Shown here: positions 1-7,527 of the stretch, in pieces
Layout of the letters: every line of letters begins with the position of its first letter
Numbering within the stretch: the stretch's first letter is position 1
Assembly: GCA_028871595.1 (NCBI GenBank)
Contig: JAGWMT010000122.1
Span: forward strand, 1 to 9,076
Length of the DNA: 9,076 bases
Direction: 5' to 3'
DNA from: Elusimicrobiota bacterium
GTDB taxonomy: Bacteria; Elusimicrobiota; Elusimicrobia; UBA1565; UBA9628
Notes under the pieces: generated by a model
What the model saw: only the letters and a program-made list of their open reading frames with translations
Database searches by the model: none
What the model was told of the DNA's origin: nothing
Made by a program: the position numbers and the translations under genes

Positions 1-524
1 TCGATCTGCTTCGTGAAGGCGTCGGTGAGCTTCTGGATGCGCGTCTCGTGCAGGCGCAGGGCGTCCTCGGTGATCTCCTTGGCCTGGAAGGATTTCTTCA
101 CCTTGTTCAGCGCGTCCTGGCGCTCGTTGCGCACGCCCACCTTGAATTCCTCTCCCAGCTTCTTGAGGCTCTTCACCAGGTCCTTGCGCCGGTCCTCGGT
201 CATCATCGGGAGCGAGATGCGCAGCATCTTGCCGTCGTTCTGCGGCATGGCGCCGATGTCGGCCTTCTGCAGGGCCTTCTCCAGGTCCTGCAAGGTCGAG
301 GGGTCCCACGGGCGGATTTCCAACGTGCGCGCCTCGGGGACCGAGACGGCGGCGACCTGCTTCAAGGGGACCAGGGAGCCGTAGGCTTCCACCTTCACGG
401 ACTCCAGCATCATGGGATTGGCGCGGCCGGTGCGCATGTTGGACATGTCCTTGCCCATCTTGGCCAGGCGGTCCTTCATGGCTTCTTCCATCTTCGCGAT
501 GACGGCGTTGACGGCGTCGCTCAT
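1..524 (-). CDS. frr: Ribosome recycling factor, 3' end cut by window
   Basis: Ribosome recycling factor, which with EF-G splits the post-termination ribosome in the cytoplasm. Read from the ATG at 524, 174 full codons are visible. The family is about 185 residues, so roughly the last ten lie beyond base 1. Family hallmarks are clear: RTGRA at residues 31-35 followed by NP and a Leu, YG then PLKQVA around 48-58, RTLEIRPWD at 66-74, NDGKMLRISLP at 96-106, and TEDRRKDLVK at 109-118 in the hinge and long helical arm. The start is supported by GGAG seven nt upstream (532-535), which lies inside the last codons of pyrH. The pyrH stop is 4 nt away, so translation is probably coupled. The gene closes the classical rpsB-tsf-pyrH-frr order. 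No internal damage is seen. Confidence 0.97.
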   Translation of the reverse strand, partial: MSDAVNAVIAKMEEAMKDRLAKMGKDMSNMRTGRANPMMLESVKVEAYGSLVPLKQVAAVSVPEARTLEIRPWDPSTLQDLEKALQKADIGAMPQNDGKMLRISLPMMTEDRRKDLVKSLKKLGEEFKVGVRNERQDALNKVKKSFQAKEITEDALRLHETRIQKLTDAFTKQI

Positions 525-528
525 AGTG

Positions 529-1260
<732 letters not shown>

Positions 1261-2121
1261 CTACTCGCCCAGCTGGTAGCGCGCGAAGCGGACGACCTTG
1301 ACTTCGCCGCCGAGCTTGTCGCTCGTCGCCTTGATCAGCCCCGGCACCGTCAGCTTGTTGTCGCGCTGAAGGACCTGGTCGAGGAGGACCCACTGCTGGT
1401 AGAACAGCTTGTTGATCTTGCCCTCGATGATCTTGGGGATGGAGGCCTCGGGCTTGCCTTCCTTGCGCAGGATCTCCGTGTGGATCTCCTTCTCCTTCTC
1501 GATATCCGCGGCGGGAACCTGATCGCGCGTCAGATACTTGGGGGAGGCGCCGACGATCTGCAGGAGGAGGTCCTTGGCCAGCTCGGCCAGCTCGGGGGAC
1601 TTCGCGGCCGCGTCGACGGCGACGGACAGCTCGATCAGCGCGCCCTTCTTGGCGGGCACCGCGGGATCGGTCTGGTGGGCGTAGCCGGCGATCAGGCCGG
1701 CGCCCTTCAGCTCGAAGCGCTCGAAGCGGCGCAGGGCCAGGTTCTCGCCCAGCTTGCCGACCAAGGGCTTGACCAGCTCCTCGTTGGCGGCTTCCACGCT
1801 CTTCAGCGCGCCGGCGGAGGCCTTCTCGGCCAAAGACTTCACGAGCGCCTGGAAATCGGCGCCCTTGGCCACGAAGTCGGTCTCGGAGTTGATCTCGATG
1901 ATCGCGCCGGTCTTGCCGTCGATCTTGAAGGCCACGGCGCCTTCCTTGGTGGCGCGCGCGGACTTCTTCGCCGCGTCGGCCATGCCCTTCTTGCGGAGGA
2001 TGACGATCGCCGCGTTGAGGTCGCCCTTCGCCTCGTCGTACGCGCGCTTGCAGTCCATCATGCCCGCGCCGGTCTTCTCGCGGAGCTCCTTGATCGCTTG
2101 AGTGGCATCCATGGTCGGCAT
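1261..2121 (-). CDS. tsf: Elongation factor Ts
   Basis: Guanine-nucleotide exchange factor that recycles EF-Tu from GDP to GTP in the cytoplasm. At 286 residues it is close to the usual size of the long bacterial form. Visible features are an N-terminal UBA-like helical module with LREKTGAGMMDCKRA (13-27) and GDLNAAIVILRKKG (33-46), the exchange motif SETDFVA (79-85), the core signature GKLGENLALRR (122-132), and a C-terminal helical part with EGKINKLFYQQWVLLDQ (233-249). The start at 2121 has GGAGG nine nt upstream (2131-2135). A second in-frame ATG at 2112 (three codons in) also has AAGGA at a workable distance, so the true start could be three residues shorter. The rpsB stop is 4 nt upstream, as expected for this operon. 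Confidence 0.97.
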   Translation of the reverse strand: MPTMDATQAIKELREKTGAGMMDCKRAYDEAKGDLNAAIVILRKKGMADAAKKSARATKEGAVAFKIDGKTGAIIEINSETDFVAKGADFQALVKSLAEKASAGALKSVEAANEELVKPLVGKLGENLALRRFERFELKGAGLIAGYAHQTDPAVPAKKGALIELSVAVDAAAKSPELAELAKDLLLQIVGASPKYLTRDQVPAADIEKEKEIHTEILRKEGKPEASIPKIIEGKINKLFYQQWVLLDQVLQRDNKLTVPGLIKATSDKLGGEVKVVRFARYQLGE

Positions 2122-2125
2122 GTCC

Positions 2126-2950
2126 TTACGCCTCCGTCGGGGTCGTTTCTTCGGCGGCGGCGTAGACCACGTCGGCGGTCTGCTGCATGTCGCCCTCGGC
2201 GGCCGCGCCCTCGGCGAGCATCGCCGCTTCGGCGCCGGCCACGGACTGCGCGTTCAGCGCGGCCTCGTACGCCTGCTTGCCTTCCAGCACCGCGTCGGCG
2301 ACCAGGCCGCAGAACAGCTTGATCGAGCGCGCCGCGTCGTCGTTGCCCGGGATAGGGTGGTCGATCATGTCCGGATCGCAGTCGGTGTCGCAGACGGCGA
2401 CGATCGGAATGCCCAGCTTGCGGGCTTCCTGGACGGAGAGATCCTCTTCGACGGGATCGACGATGAACATGATGTCGGGAAGCTTGTCCAGGCCGCGCAG
2501 ACCGGACAGGTTCTTCTTGAGCTTGGACATCTCCTTATTCAGGCGGGAGACTTCCTTCTTGGGGAGCACCGCGAAGATGCCGTCGTTCTGCCACTTCTCG
2601 AGCTCCTCCAGGCGCTTGACCGACTTGCGCAAGGTGGCGAAGTTCGTCAGCGTGCCGCCCAGCCACTTCTCACAGACGTAGGAGGCGCCGCAGCGGTCGG
2701 CCTCGGCGCGGAGGAGGTCCTGCGCCTGCTTCTTCGTGCCGACGAAGAGGAACTTCTTGCCGGTGGCGGACTCGTCGCGGACCCACTGGCCGACCTTCTT
2801 GAGCTCCTTGACCGTCTTCTGGAGATCGATGATATGGATGCCGTTGCGTTCGCCGAAGATGAAACGGGACATCTTGGGATTCCAGCGGCGGGTCTGGTGG
2901 CCGAAATGCACGCCGGCCTCAAGCATGGCTTTCATCGAAACGTTGATCAT
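2126..2950 (-). CDS. rpsB: 30S ribosomal protein S2
   Basis: Small-subunit ribosomal protein S2, required late in 30S assembly and for docking S1. It has 274 residues: a full S2 domain to about residue 230, then an Ala/Glu-rich, probably disordered acidic tail (about 236-274) somewhat longer than in E. coli. Diagnostic stretches are the start of the domain with [20 protein letters not shown] (5-24), [15 protein letters not shown] (32-46), [11 protein letters not shown] (94-104) and [20 protein letters not shown] (191-210). The ATG at 2950 is the only good start. A GGAGG lies upstream (2965-2969) with a rather long 14-nt spacer. It is the first gene of the rpsB-tsf-pyrH-frr unit and 67 nt downstream of the RmlD-like gene. 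No S2-autoregulatory leader structure was recognised. Confidence 0.98.
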   Translation of the reverse strand: MINVSMKAMLEAGVHFGHQTRRWNPKMSRFIFGERNGIHIIDLQKTVKELKKVGQWVRDESATGKKFLFVGTKKQAQDLLRAEADRCGASYVCEKWLGGTLTNFATLRKSVKRLEELEKWQNDGIFAVLPKKEVSRLNKEMSKLKKNLSGLRGLDKLPDIMFIVDPVEEDLSVQEARKLGIPIVAVCDTDCDPDMIDHPIPGNDDAARSIKLFCGLVADAVLEGKQAYEAALNAQSVAGAEAAMLAEGAAAEGDMQQTADVVYAAAEETTPTEA

Positions 2951-2973
2951 GAGCGGATGTCTATCCTCCAGGA

Positions 2974-3001
2974 ATTAGCGGAACGCAGAGAAGTGTATCA
3001 A
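2974..3001 (-). promoter_or_regulatory. Candidate sigma-70 type promoter of the rpsB operon
   Basis: On the minus strand TTGATA (3001-2996, five of six to the -35 consensus) is followed after 16 nt by GCTAAT (2979-2974, four of six to the -10 consensus). It lies in the 67-nt gap before rpsB. The predicted start of transcription, near 2967, would place the GGAGG at the very 5' end of the mRNA. That is unusually tight and weakens the call. Confidence 0.35.
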
Positions 3002-3017
3002 ATCTCCGGCGAAGATG

Positions 3018-3959
3018 CTAGCGCCGGATCGGCGCGGTCTTGGCGGCGGGATCGGGCAAGGTCCGCGCGTACGCACGCCAATCCGCCTCCATGGCCAGCA
3101 TGCGCCGCAGGCCCTCGTCCACGCCGATGGGGTGAACGGAAACCGCGGCACGTACCTTGTCCGTGCGCAGACTGCTCGCCTTGGGGCGGGGGGTGGGGGA
3201 GCCGATATTCGCCATCGGCGTCGGGATCAAGAGGCCCGCGTCGAGACCGAACGCCGCGGCGACGCGCGCCGCGAACTCGTAACGAACGATCTCCTCGGCC
3301 CCGACGACGTGGAATATCCCCGACGCTCCGCGCGACGACAAGGCGACCGTGATCTGCGCCAGATTCTCCACGTAGGTCGGATTGTAGCGCAGATCGTCGG
3401 CCACGCGCATGGTTTCGCCCTTCGCCAAGCGCGCGCGAATCTGCAGCACGAAATTCTTGGGCTCCCACTGCCAGCCGTACGCGCCGGAGGTCCGGATCAC
3501 CAGGTTGCCCGAATCCGCCGCCAGCACTCCCGCCTCCGCCTCGGCTTTTTGGCGGCCGTACTCGTTGATGGGGTTGGGAGCGTCTTCCTCTGTATAGACT
3601 CCTTTGACCCCGTCGTAAACGTAATCCGAGGAGTAGAAGATCATCCGCGCCCCGATCTCCCGGCACGCGCGCGCCACATTCCAAGTGCCGTCCACGTTCA
3701 CTTTGCGCGTTTCCGCGGGATGCAATTCACAGTAGTCCACGAAGGGATTGGCCGCGGGTACGGCCACGAGGGTGGGGCGGTATTCCGCCAAAAGTGCGCG
3801 CACCCCATCCACATCTTGCATATCCAGCTGGTGGAAGCCCCCGGATCGGTGGCAATGGTAGGTGGCCGCCGCCACCACGGCGCCCGCCGCGGTCCAATTC
3901 CGGACCAAGGCGTTGCCCACCAGCCCCGTTCCGCCCACCACCAGCACTTTATCGGCCAT
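3018..3959 (-). CDS. RmlD-like NAD(P)-dependent sugar-nucleotide reductase (SDR family)
   Basis: Extended short-chain dehydrogenase of the RmlD/dTDP-4-dehydrorhamnose reductase type, acting on a nucleotide-linked 4-keto sugar in the cytoplasm. From the ATG at 3959 it has 313 residues. A Rossmann start reads VLVVGGTGLVGNAL (5-18, GxxGxxG). AANPFVDYCELHPAETRKVN (69-88) and IFYSSDYVYDG (107-117, catalytic Ser region) follow, then the YxxxK pair in EYGRQK (Y134, K138), EDAPNPINEYG before it, and RPKASSLRTDKV near 258-269, as in RmlD proteins. An upstream in-frame ATG (4052) would add 31 unrelated residues before the Rossmann strand and is rejected. No Shine-Dalgarno sequence precedes 3959, but TATAAC sits 7 nt away, suggesting a leaderless mRNA. 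No rmlA, rmlB or rmlC is nearby, so the exact substrate is open. It could also reduce a GDP- or UDP-linked keto sugar, for example the product of the gmd gene encoded divergently. Confidence 0.85.
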   Translation of the reverse strand: MADKVLVVGGTGLVGNALVRNWTAAGAVVAAATYHCHRSGGFHQLDMQDVDGVRALLAEYRPTLVAVPAANPFVDYCELHPAETRKVNVDGTWNVARACREIGARMIFYSSDYVYDGVKGVYTEEDAPNPINEYGRQKAEAEAGVLAADSGNLVIRTSGAYGWQWEPKNFVLQIRARLAKGETMRVADDLRYNPTYVENLAQITVALSSRGASGIFHVVGAEEIVRYEFAARVAAAFGLDAGLLIPTPMANIGSPTPRPKASSLRTDKVRAAVSVHPIGVDEGLRRMLAMEADWRAYARTLPDPAAKTAPIRR

Positions 3960-3966
3960 GAGGGGG

Positions 3967-3972
3967 GTTATA
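3967..3972 (-). promoter_or_regulatory. Candidate -10 box of the RmlD-like gene
   Basis: TATAAC on the minus strand (3972-3967) matches five of six -10 positions and stands out in GC-rich DNA. Only seven bases (pyrimidine-rich, CCCCCTC) separate it from the ATG at 3959, so transcription would start at or beside the start codon. No convincing -35 box is seen. Confidence 0.35.
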
Positions 3973-3993
3973 CTACCAAATGGCGGGGGGGCT

Positions 3994-4023
3994 TCCGGCG
4001 GCCGGACGGGGGCCGAAAGGCCC
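3994..4023. other. Two small hairpins in the divergent intergenic region
   Basis: TCCGG-CGG-CCGGA (3994-4006) and GGGCC-GAAA-GGCCC (4010-4023) are two perfect 5-bp stems side by side between the divergent promoters. The second has a GNRA-type loop when read on the plus strand. Neither has a T-tract. If both flanking transcripts start at their genes, this DNA is not transcribed from either one, so a DNA-level role (protein binding) or simple GC-rich chance is more likely than an RNA element. Confidence 0.3.
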
Positions 4024-4043
4024 AGGCACGCCCCCCTTTCCTG

Positions 4044-4052
4044 TGCTATCAT
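4044..4052 (+). promoter_or_regulatory. Extended -10 promoter element of the transglycosylase gene
   Basis: TGCTATCAT fits an extended -10 element (TG, one base, then TATCAT with five of six consensus positions). No -35 match is seen, which is common for extended -10 promoters. The expected start point, 6-7 nt downstream, is 4058-4059. This coincides with the ATC codon that begins the signal-peptide-like reading frame of the next gene, so the mRNA appears leaderless. Confidence 0.45.
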
Positions 4053-4093
4053 AGGGTATCGTCAACTTCAACCGTCGACGTCTCGTCCTTGGG

Positions 4094-4891
4094 GTGGTCC
4101 TCGCCCTCGCCGCGGGTTCGGCGTCCGCTCAGGAACCCGCCTCGGCCTACCCCGCCGCCCGTCTGAACATGATGTTCGACGCGGCGCCGGCCCGCCGGGG
4201 CCTCCCGCCCGGGGCCGTGGTGGCGGCCCCCCGGATGTCGGAGCGCGACCCGTCCTCGACGCCCGCGGCGACCGATCGCCGCCCGGCGGCGGCCCGCCTC
4301 TATCAGGAACTGGTCGTTCCCGTCCCGAAGGAGACCCCGGCCTACCGGCGGACCTTCAAGATCATGTTGTCCCAGCCCAATGTCACCGACCGCTACGACG
4401 ACCTGATCTTCAAATACGCCCGCCTTTACCGCCTGGACGCCCGTTTCCTGAAGTCCATCATGGCCGCCGAGTCCGAATTCGATCCCAAAGCCCATTCCCC
4501 GGCCGGCGCCCGCGGCCTGATGCAGGTGATGCCCGCGACCTCCGAGGGCCTGGGCGTTCCCGCCTCCCGCCTGTACGACCCCGAATCGGGCATCAAGGCC
4601 GGGGCGGCGTACATCCAGACCTTGTTCAAGGCCGCCTGGCGCCTGTTCCGCCTCCAGGGCGTGCGCTACACCGACGTCCCGCATTGGGTCATGCAGCGCG
4701 TCATCGCCGCCTACCACGCGGGCCCGAAATACTTGACCCGCAACCGCTGGTTCGCCTCGACCCGCGCCTACGTGCGCAAGGTCGTTCTCTTCTACCACTC
4801 GAAGGTCACCGATCTGCGCCGCCCCGCGAACGCCCCCGTGGATCTGCCGCCTTTGGGCGACTCGGTCGCTCCGTCCGGCACTCTGTACTGA
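4094..4891 (+). CDS. Secreted lytic transglycosylase, SLT domain; true start probably upstream at 4058
   Basis: Peptidoglycan lytic transglycosylase of the soluble Slt/MltC/MltE type. It cuts the MurNAc-GlcNAc bond to leave 1,6-anhydro-MurNAc and would act outside the cytoplasmic membrane. The catalytic domain covers about residues 101-235 counted from the GTG at 4094. It shows AAESEFDPKAHS with the likely catalytic Glu126, GARGLMQVMPATS (138-150), a typical DPESGIKAGAAYIQ (162-175) and AAYHAGPKY (205-213, the usual A-Y-N-A-G-P). A linker of about 70 residues precedes it. The GTG start yields only the hydrophobic tail of a signal peptide (VLALAAGSASA, then Q). In frame before it are NFNRRR and LVLG, a textbook positive n-region, but between the TAG at 4052-4054 and 4094 there is no ATG, GTG or TTG. 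The natural start is probably codon 4058 (ATC as read), giving 277 residues. The gene ends in TGATG, overlapping the next gene. Confidence 0.9.
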   Translation: MVLALAAGSASAQEPASAYPAARLNMMFDAAPARRGLPPGAVVAAPRMSERDPSSTPAATDRRPAAARLYQELVVPVPKETPAYRRTFKIMLSQPNVTDRYDDLIFKYARLYRLDARFLKSIMAAESEFDPKAHSPAGARGLMQVMPATSEGLGVPASRLYDPESGIKAGAAYIQTLFKAAWRLFRLQGVRYTDVPHWVMQRVIAAYHAGPKYLTRNRWFASTRAYVRKVVLFYHSKVTDLRRPANAPVDLPPLGDSVAPSGTLY

Positions 4892-5286
4892 TGCGCCGCC
4901 TGCTCCTGGCCGCCGCGCTTCTGTCCCCCGCCGCCTGCTTCGCGCCGCGCCCCTGCACCATGGCCCTGTGCCCGTCGGCCATGGACGGAACCTACCGCGT
5001 CACCGGCTGGAACCGGTCCGTCAACGCGGGCGGGGGAGCACCCTTCGTTCCCATCGTCTCGGACTCCGACGTCGAGATCACCGGAGGTTCCGTCGCGTTC
5101 ACCAACGGAACGGCCGTCGTCCGCGCGTCGGAAGGGACGTCCTTCCGCTTCGAGCTCTCCACCGCCGTGTCCCGCGGCGCCCGTCTGCTGGTCTCCTCCG
5201 GCTCGGTCTCCGTCGCCCTTTCCTCGGGCGCGGCCGCCTCGCTCGTCCCCGCCGGGTCCTCCTTCCTTCTGCCCGTCGCGAAGTAG
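4891..5286 (+). CDS. Small exported protein of unknown function, possibly FecR-like
   Basis: A 131-residue protein I do not recognise by family. Residues 1-16 look like a signal peptide: RR, then LLLAAALLSPAA, then Cys16. Cys16 could be a lipoprotein cysteine, but Pro at -3 fits a lipobox poorly, so a plain signal peptide is equally possible. Two further Cys (22, 27) lie just after it. The mature part (about 31-131) is rich in Ser, Gly, Val and Ala with alternating beta-strand patterns. It ends in a GSVSVALSSG stretch followed by VPAGSSFLLPV, which faintly recalls the beta repeats of FecR-type domains. This is only an impression. The ATG overlaps the transglycosylase stop (TGATG, 4889-4893) with no Shine-Dalgarno sequence, which argues for coupled translation and a shared envelope role. 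Confidence 0.75.
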   Translation: MRRLLLAAALLSPAACFAPRPCTMALCPSAMDGTYRVTGWNRSVNAGGGAPFVPIVSDSDVEITGGSVAFTNGTAVVRASEGTSFRFELSTAVSRGARLLVSSGSVSVALSSGAAASLVPAGSSFLLPVAK

Positions 5287-5296
5287 CCGCCGCTTA

Positions 5297-5305
5297 TGCT
5301 TGAAT
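5297..5305 (+). promoter_or_regulatory. Weak candidate -10 element before gmd
   Basis: In the 26-nt gap before gmd, TGCTTGAAT resembles an extended -10 (TG, one base, TTGAAT with four of six matches) and ends 7 nt before the ATG. The overlapping TATGCT (5295-5300) is an alternative. Neither is strong. gmd may simply be read through from the upstream genes. Confidence 0.2.
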
Positions 5306-5312
5306 CACGGCG

Positions 5313-6401
5313 ATGAAAAAAGCCCTGATCACCGGCGTGACCGGCCAAGACGGCTCCTATCTGGCCGAATTCCTCCTGTCGAAGGGCTACGAGGTCCACG
5401 GCCTGAAGCGGCGCACCTCGCTCTTCAACACCGACCGCATCGACCATCTCTTCCAGGACCCCCATGAGAAGAAGCTGCGCTTCCTGCTTCATCACGGGGA
5501 CATGACCGACTCCTCCAGCCTGCAGCGCGTGGTGGAGAAGGTCCGGCCCGACGAGATCTACAACCTGGCGGCTCAGAGCCACGTGGCCGTCAGCTTCCAG
5601 GAGCCCGAGTACACCGCCAACTCCGCCGGGCTGGGCACGCTGCGCCTGCTGGAGACCATCCGGACTTTGGGGCTCTCCAAGAAGACCCGCTTTTACCAGG
5701 CCTCCACCTCCGAGCTTTTCGGAAAGGTCCGCGAGACGCCCCAGCGCGAGACCACCCCGTTCTACCCGCGCTCGCCGTACGGCGTGGCCAAGATGTACGC
5801 GTACTGGATCACCGTCAACTACCGCGAGGCCTACGGCCTTTACGCCTGCAACGGCCTGCTCTTCAACCACGAGTCTCCGCGCCGGGGCGAGACCTTCGTC
5901 ACCCGCAAGATCACCCGCGGCCTGGCCCGGATCAAGCTGGGGCTCGAGGAGACCCTCTGGCTGGGGAACCTGGAGGCCAAGCGCGACTGGGGTCACGCCC
6001 GCGACTTCGTGGAGATGATGTGGCTGATGCTCCAGCAGCGCGCTCCCGCCGATTACGTGATCGCCACCGGCCGTCAGCACAGCGTGCGCCAATTCGTCGA
6101 GGCCGCCGCCCGGGAGCTGGACCTGGACCTGGTCTGGCGCGGGCGCGGCGCCGGGGAACGGGGCGTGGACAGGCGCACCGGACGGACGATCGTCGCCCTG
6201 GACCCGCGCTACCTCCGACCCACCGAGGTCGAGACCTTGCTGGGCGACCCCGCCAAGGCCCGCCGCGAACTGGGCTGGAAGCCGCGCATCACCTTCGCGG
6301 AGCTGGTGCGCGAGATGGTCCGCGACGATCTGCGCCTGGCCGAAAGCGAGGCGCACGCCAAGAGCGCCGGCTACTCCCGCCCGCGGCGCGTCGCCGACTG
6401 A
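5313..6401 (+). CDS. gmd: GDP-mannose 4,6-dehydratase
   Basis: Converts GDP-D-mannose to GDP-4-dehydro-6-deoxy-D-mannose using tightly bound NADP+, the entry step to GDP-fucose, GDP-rhamnose, GDP-perosamine and related sugars. At 362 residues it is full length. Features are [19 protein letters not shown] (4-22, GxxGxxG nucleotide loop), [15 protein letters not shown] (32-46), [12 protein letters not shown] (84-95), the catalytic STSELFGKV (131-139, with Thr132 and Glu134), [10 protein letters not shown] (151-160, Tyr156 and Lys160 of the YxxxK pair), [20 protein letters not shown] (182-201, substrate loop) and the C-terminal [20 protein letters not shown] (302-321). All expected catalytic residues are present. 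There is no Shine-Dalgarno sequence before the ATG. The gene is 26 nt after the small exported protein and 4 nt before wecB. No dedicated partner reductase or aminotransferase follows. Confidence 0.97.
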   Translation: MKKALITGVTGQDGSYLAEFLLSKGYEVHGLKRRTSLFNTDRIDHLFQDPHEKKLRFLLHHGDMTDSSSLQRVVEKVRPDEIYNLAAQSHVAVSFQEPEYTANSAGLGTLRLLETIRTLGLSKKTRFYQASTSELFGKVRETPQRETTPFYPRSPYGVAKMYAYWITVNYREAYGLYACNGLLFNHESPRRGETFVTRKITRGLARIKLGLEETLWLGNLEAKRDWGHARDFVEMMWLMLQQRAPADYVIATGRQHSVRQFVEAAARELDLDLVWRGRGAGERGVDRRTGRTIVALDPRYLRPTEVETLLGDPAKARRELGWKPRITFAELVREMVRDDLRLAESEAHAKSAGYSRPRRVAD

Positions 6402-6405
6402 CCCC

Positions 6406-7527
6406 GTGAGACGCCCGCTCCGGGTCCTGGCGGTCGTCGGCACGCGGCCCGAGGCCATCAAGACCGCGCCCGTCGTCCGGCGCCTGCGCGCCGACCCGCG
6501 CTTCCGCGCGCGCCTGCTTGCGACGGGCCAGCACCGCGAGCTGCTGTCCGGCGCGCTGCGGAGCTTCGGCCTCTTTCCCGACCGCGACCTGCGCGTGCTG
6601 CGCCCACGGCGAAGCCTCAACGCCCTGCTCGCCGCGGTCGTCGCGGGAGTGGATTCGGACCTGGCCCGTCACCATCCCGATGTGGTCCTCGTGCAGGGAG
6701 ACACCACCAGCGCCCTGGGCGCGGCCCTGGCCGCGTTCCAGCGCGGCATCCCCGTCGCCCATCTGGAGTCGGGGCTGCGCTCCGGGGATATGACGTCGCC
6801 CTACCCCGAGGAAATGAACCGCGTCGTCGTGGACCGGCTGGCCTCCGTCCGCCTCGCGCCCACGGCGCTGGCGCGGCGCCGCCTCCTGGCCGAAGGCGCC
6901 GACCCGCGCTCGATCTACGTCACCGGCAACACCGTGGTGGACGCGCTCGAATCCGTTTTGTCGCGGCCGGCGGCCCCGGGTCTCCCGGCCGGACTTCCGG
7001 AGGACCGGCCCATCGCGGTCGTGACCTTGCACCGGCGCGAAAGCCACGGCGCGGTCCTGCGCGGGCTCGTGGGCGCCCTGCGCCGCGCGTCGCGGCGCCG
7101 TCCCGAGGTCCTCTGGGTCATCCCGCTCCATCCCAATCCCGCCTCCCGGGCGCCGCTGATCGGACTTCCGGCCTCGCGGTTCCGCGTCGTGCCGTCGTTG
7201 GAGTACGCGGATTTCGCGCGGCTGCTGTCGCGCGCCGCCTTCGCCGCGACCGACTCGGGGGGGATTCAGGAGGAGGCGCCGACTTTGGGGCTTCCCTACC
7301 TGGTCCTGCGCCGGACCACAGAACGCCCGGAAGCCCTCGGCCGCTGGGGGACCCTCGTCGGCGTGGAGCCGGGCGCCGTGGAGCGCGCGCTGGTGCGGGC
7401 CGCGTCCCGGCCGAGGCCCCGGCCCGGCGCCAACCCGTTCGGCGACGGCCGGGCGGCCGGCCGCGTCGCCGGCGCTCTGGCGCACTGGGCCGGACGCGGC
7501 GCGCGGCCCCGTGATTTCGCCGGCTGA
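6406..7527 (+). CDS. wecB: UDP-N-acetylglucosamine 2-epimerase, non-hydrolysing
   Basis: Cytoplasmic GT-B-fold epimerase that interconverts UDP-GlcNAc and UDP-ManNAc, a precursor of ManNAc or ManNAcA residues in surface polysaccharides. At 373 residues it has the normal length. Signatures are VVGTRPEAIKTAPVVRRL (10-27, with Arg14 and Lys19), ATGQHRELL (39-47), VQGDTTSALGAALA (96-109, Asp99), AHLESGLRSGD (118-128, Glu121), YPEEMNR (133-139), TLHRRESHG (207-215, His209; family members usually have Asn where Ser213 stands), IPLHPNP (239-245), TDSGGIQEEA (282-291) and TERPEALGRWGTLVGV (305-320). The start is a GTG four nt after the gmd stop, without a Shine-Dalgarno sequence, so coupling is likely. 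The residues after about 335 are Arg/Pro/Gly-rich and poorly conserved. The stop lies in an inverted repeat shared with the converging gene. Confidence 0.95.
   Translation: MRRPLRVLAVVGTRPEAIKTAPVVRRLRADPRFRARLLATGQHRELLSGALRSFGLFPDRDLRVLRPRRSLNALLAAVVAGVDSDLARHHPDVVLVQGDTTSALGAALAAFQRGIPVAHLESGLRSGDMTSPYPEEMNRVVVDRLASVRLAPTALARRRLLAEGADPRSIYVTGNTVVDALESVLSRPAAPGLPAGLPEDRPIAVVTLHRRESHGAVLRGLVGALRRASRRRPEVLWVIPLHPNPASRAPLIGLPASRFRVVPSLEYADFARLLSRAAFAATDSGGIQEEAPTLGLPYLVLRRTTERPEALGRWGTLVGVEPGAVERALVRAASRPRPRPGANPFGDGRAAGRVAGALAHWAGRGARPRDFAG

Noticed and set aside
1480..3352. Long plus-strand open frames opposite tsf, rpsB and the end of the RmlD-like gene (1480-2322 and 2102-3352)
   Set aside because: They run antisense to certain EF-Ts, S2 and reductase genes and have no recognisable domain. 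The second spans the rpsB promoter gap and changes composition there.
3960..4052. Upstream ATG at 4052 as the start of the RmlD-like protein
   Set aside because: It would add 31 Pro-rich residues before the Rossmann strand, which family members lack. The ATG at 3959 begins MADKVLVVGGTG as expected.
4060..4065. TTGACG on the minus strand as a -35 box for the RmlD-like gene
   Set aside because: At the proper spacing the sequence is AGGAAA, not a -10 box, and the likely start point is about 100 nt further on.
3862..4890. Open frame running from 3862 continuously into the small exported protein
   Set aside because: It crosses the divergent promoter region and the transglycosylase out of frame. 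The real start is the ATG at 4891 with a signal peptide.
4992..6620. 542-codon open frame on the minus strand opposite the small exported protein, gmd and the start of wecB
   Set aside because: It is a shadow of strongly supported plus-strand genes. GC-rich third positions remove stop codons from the complementary frame, and its translation shows no family motif.
6289..7485. 398-codon open frame on the minus strand opposite wecB
   Set aside because: wecB has full family signatures on the plus strand. This frame is Arg/Gly/Ala low-complexity, typical of a shadow.
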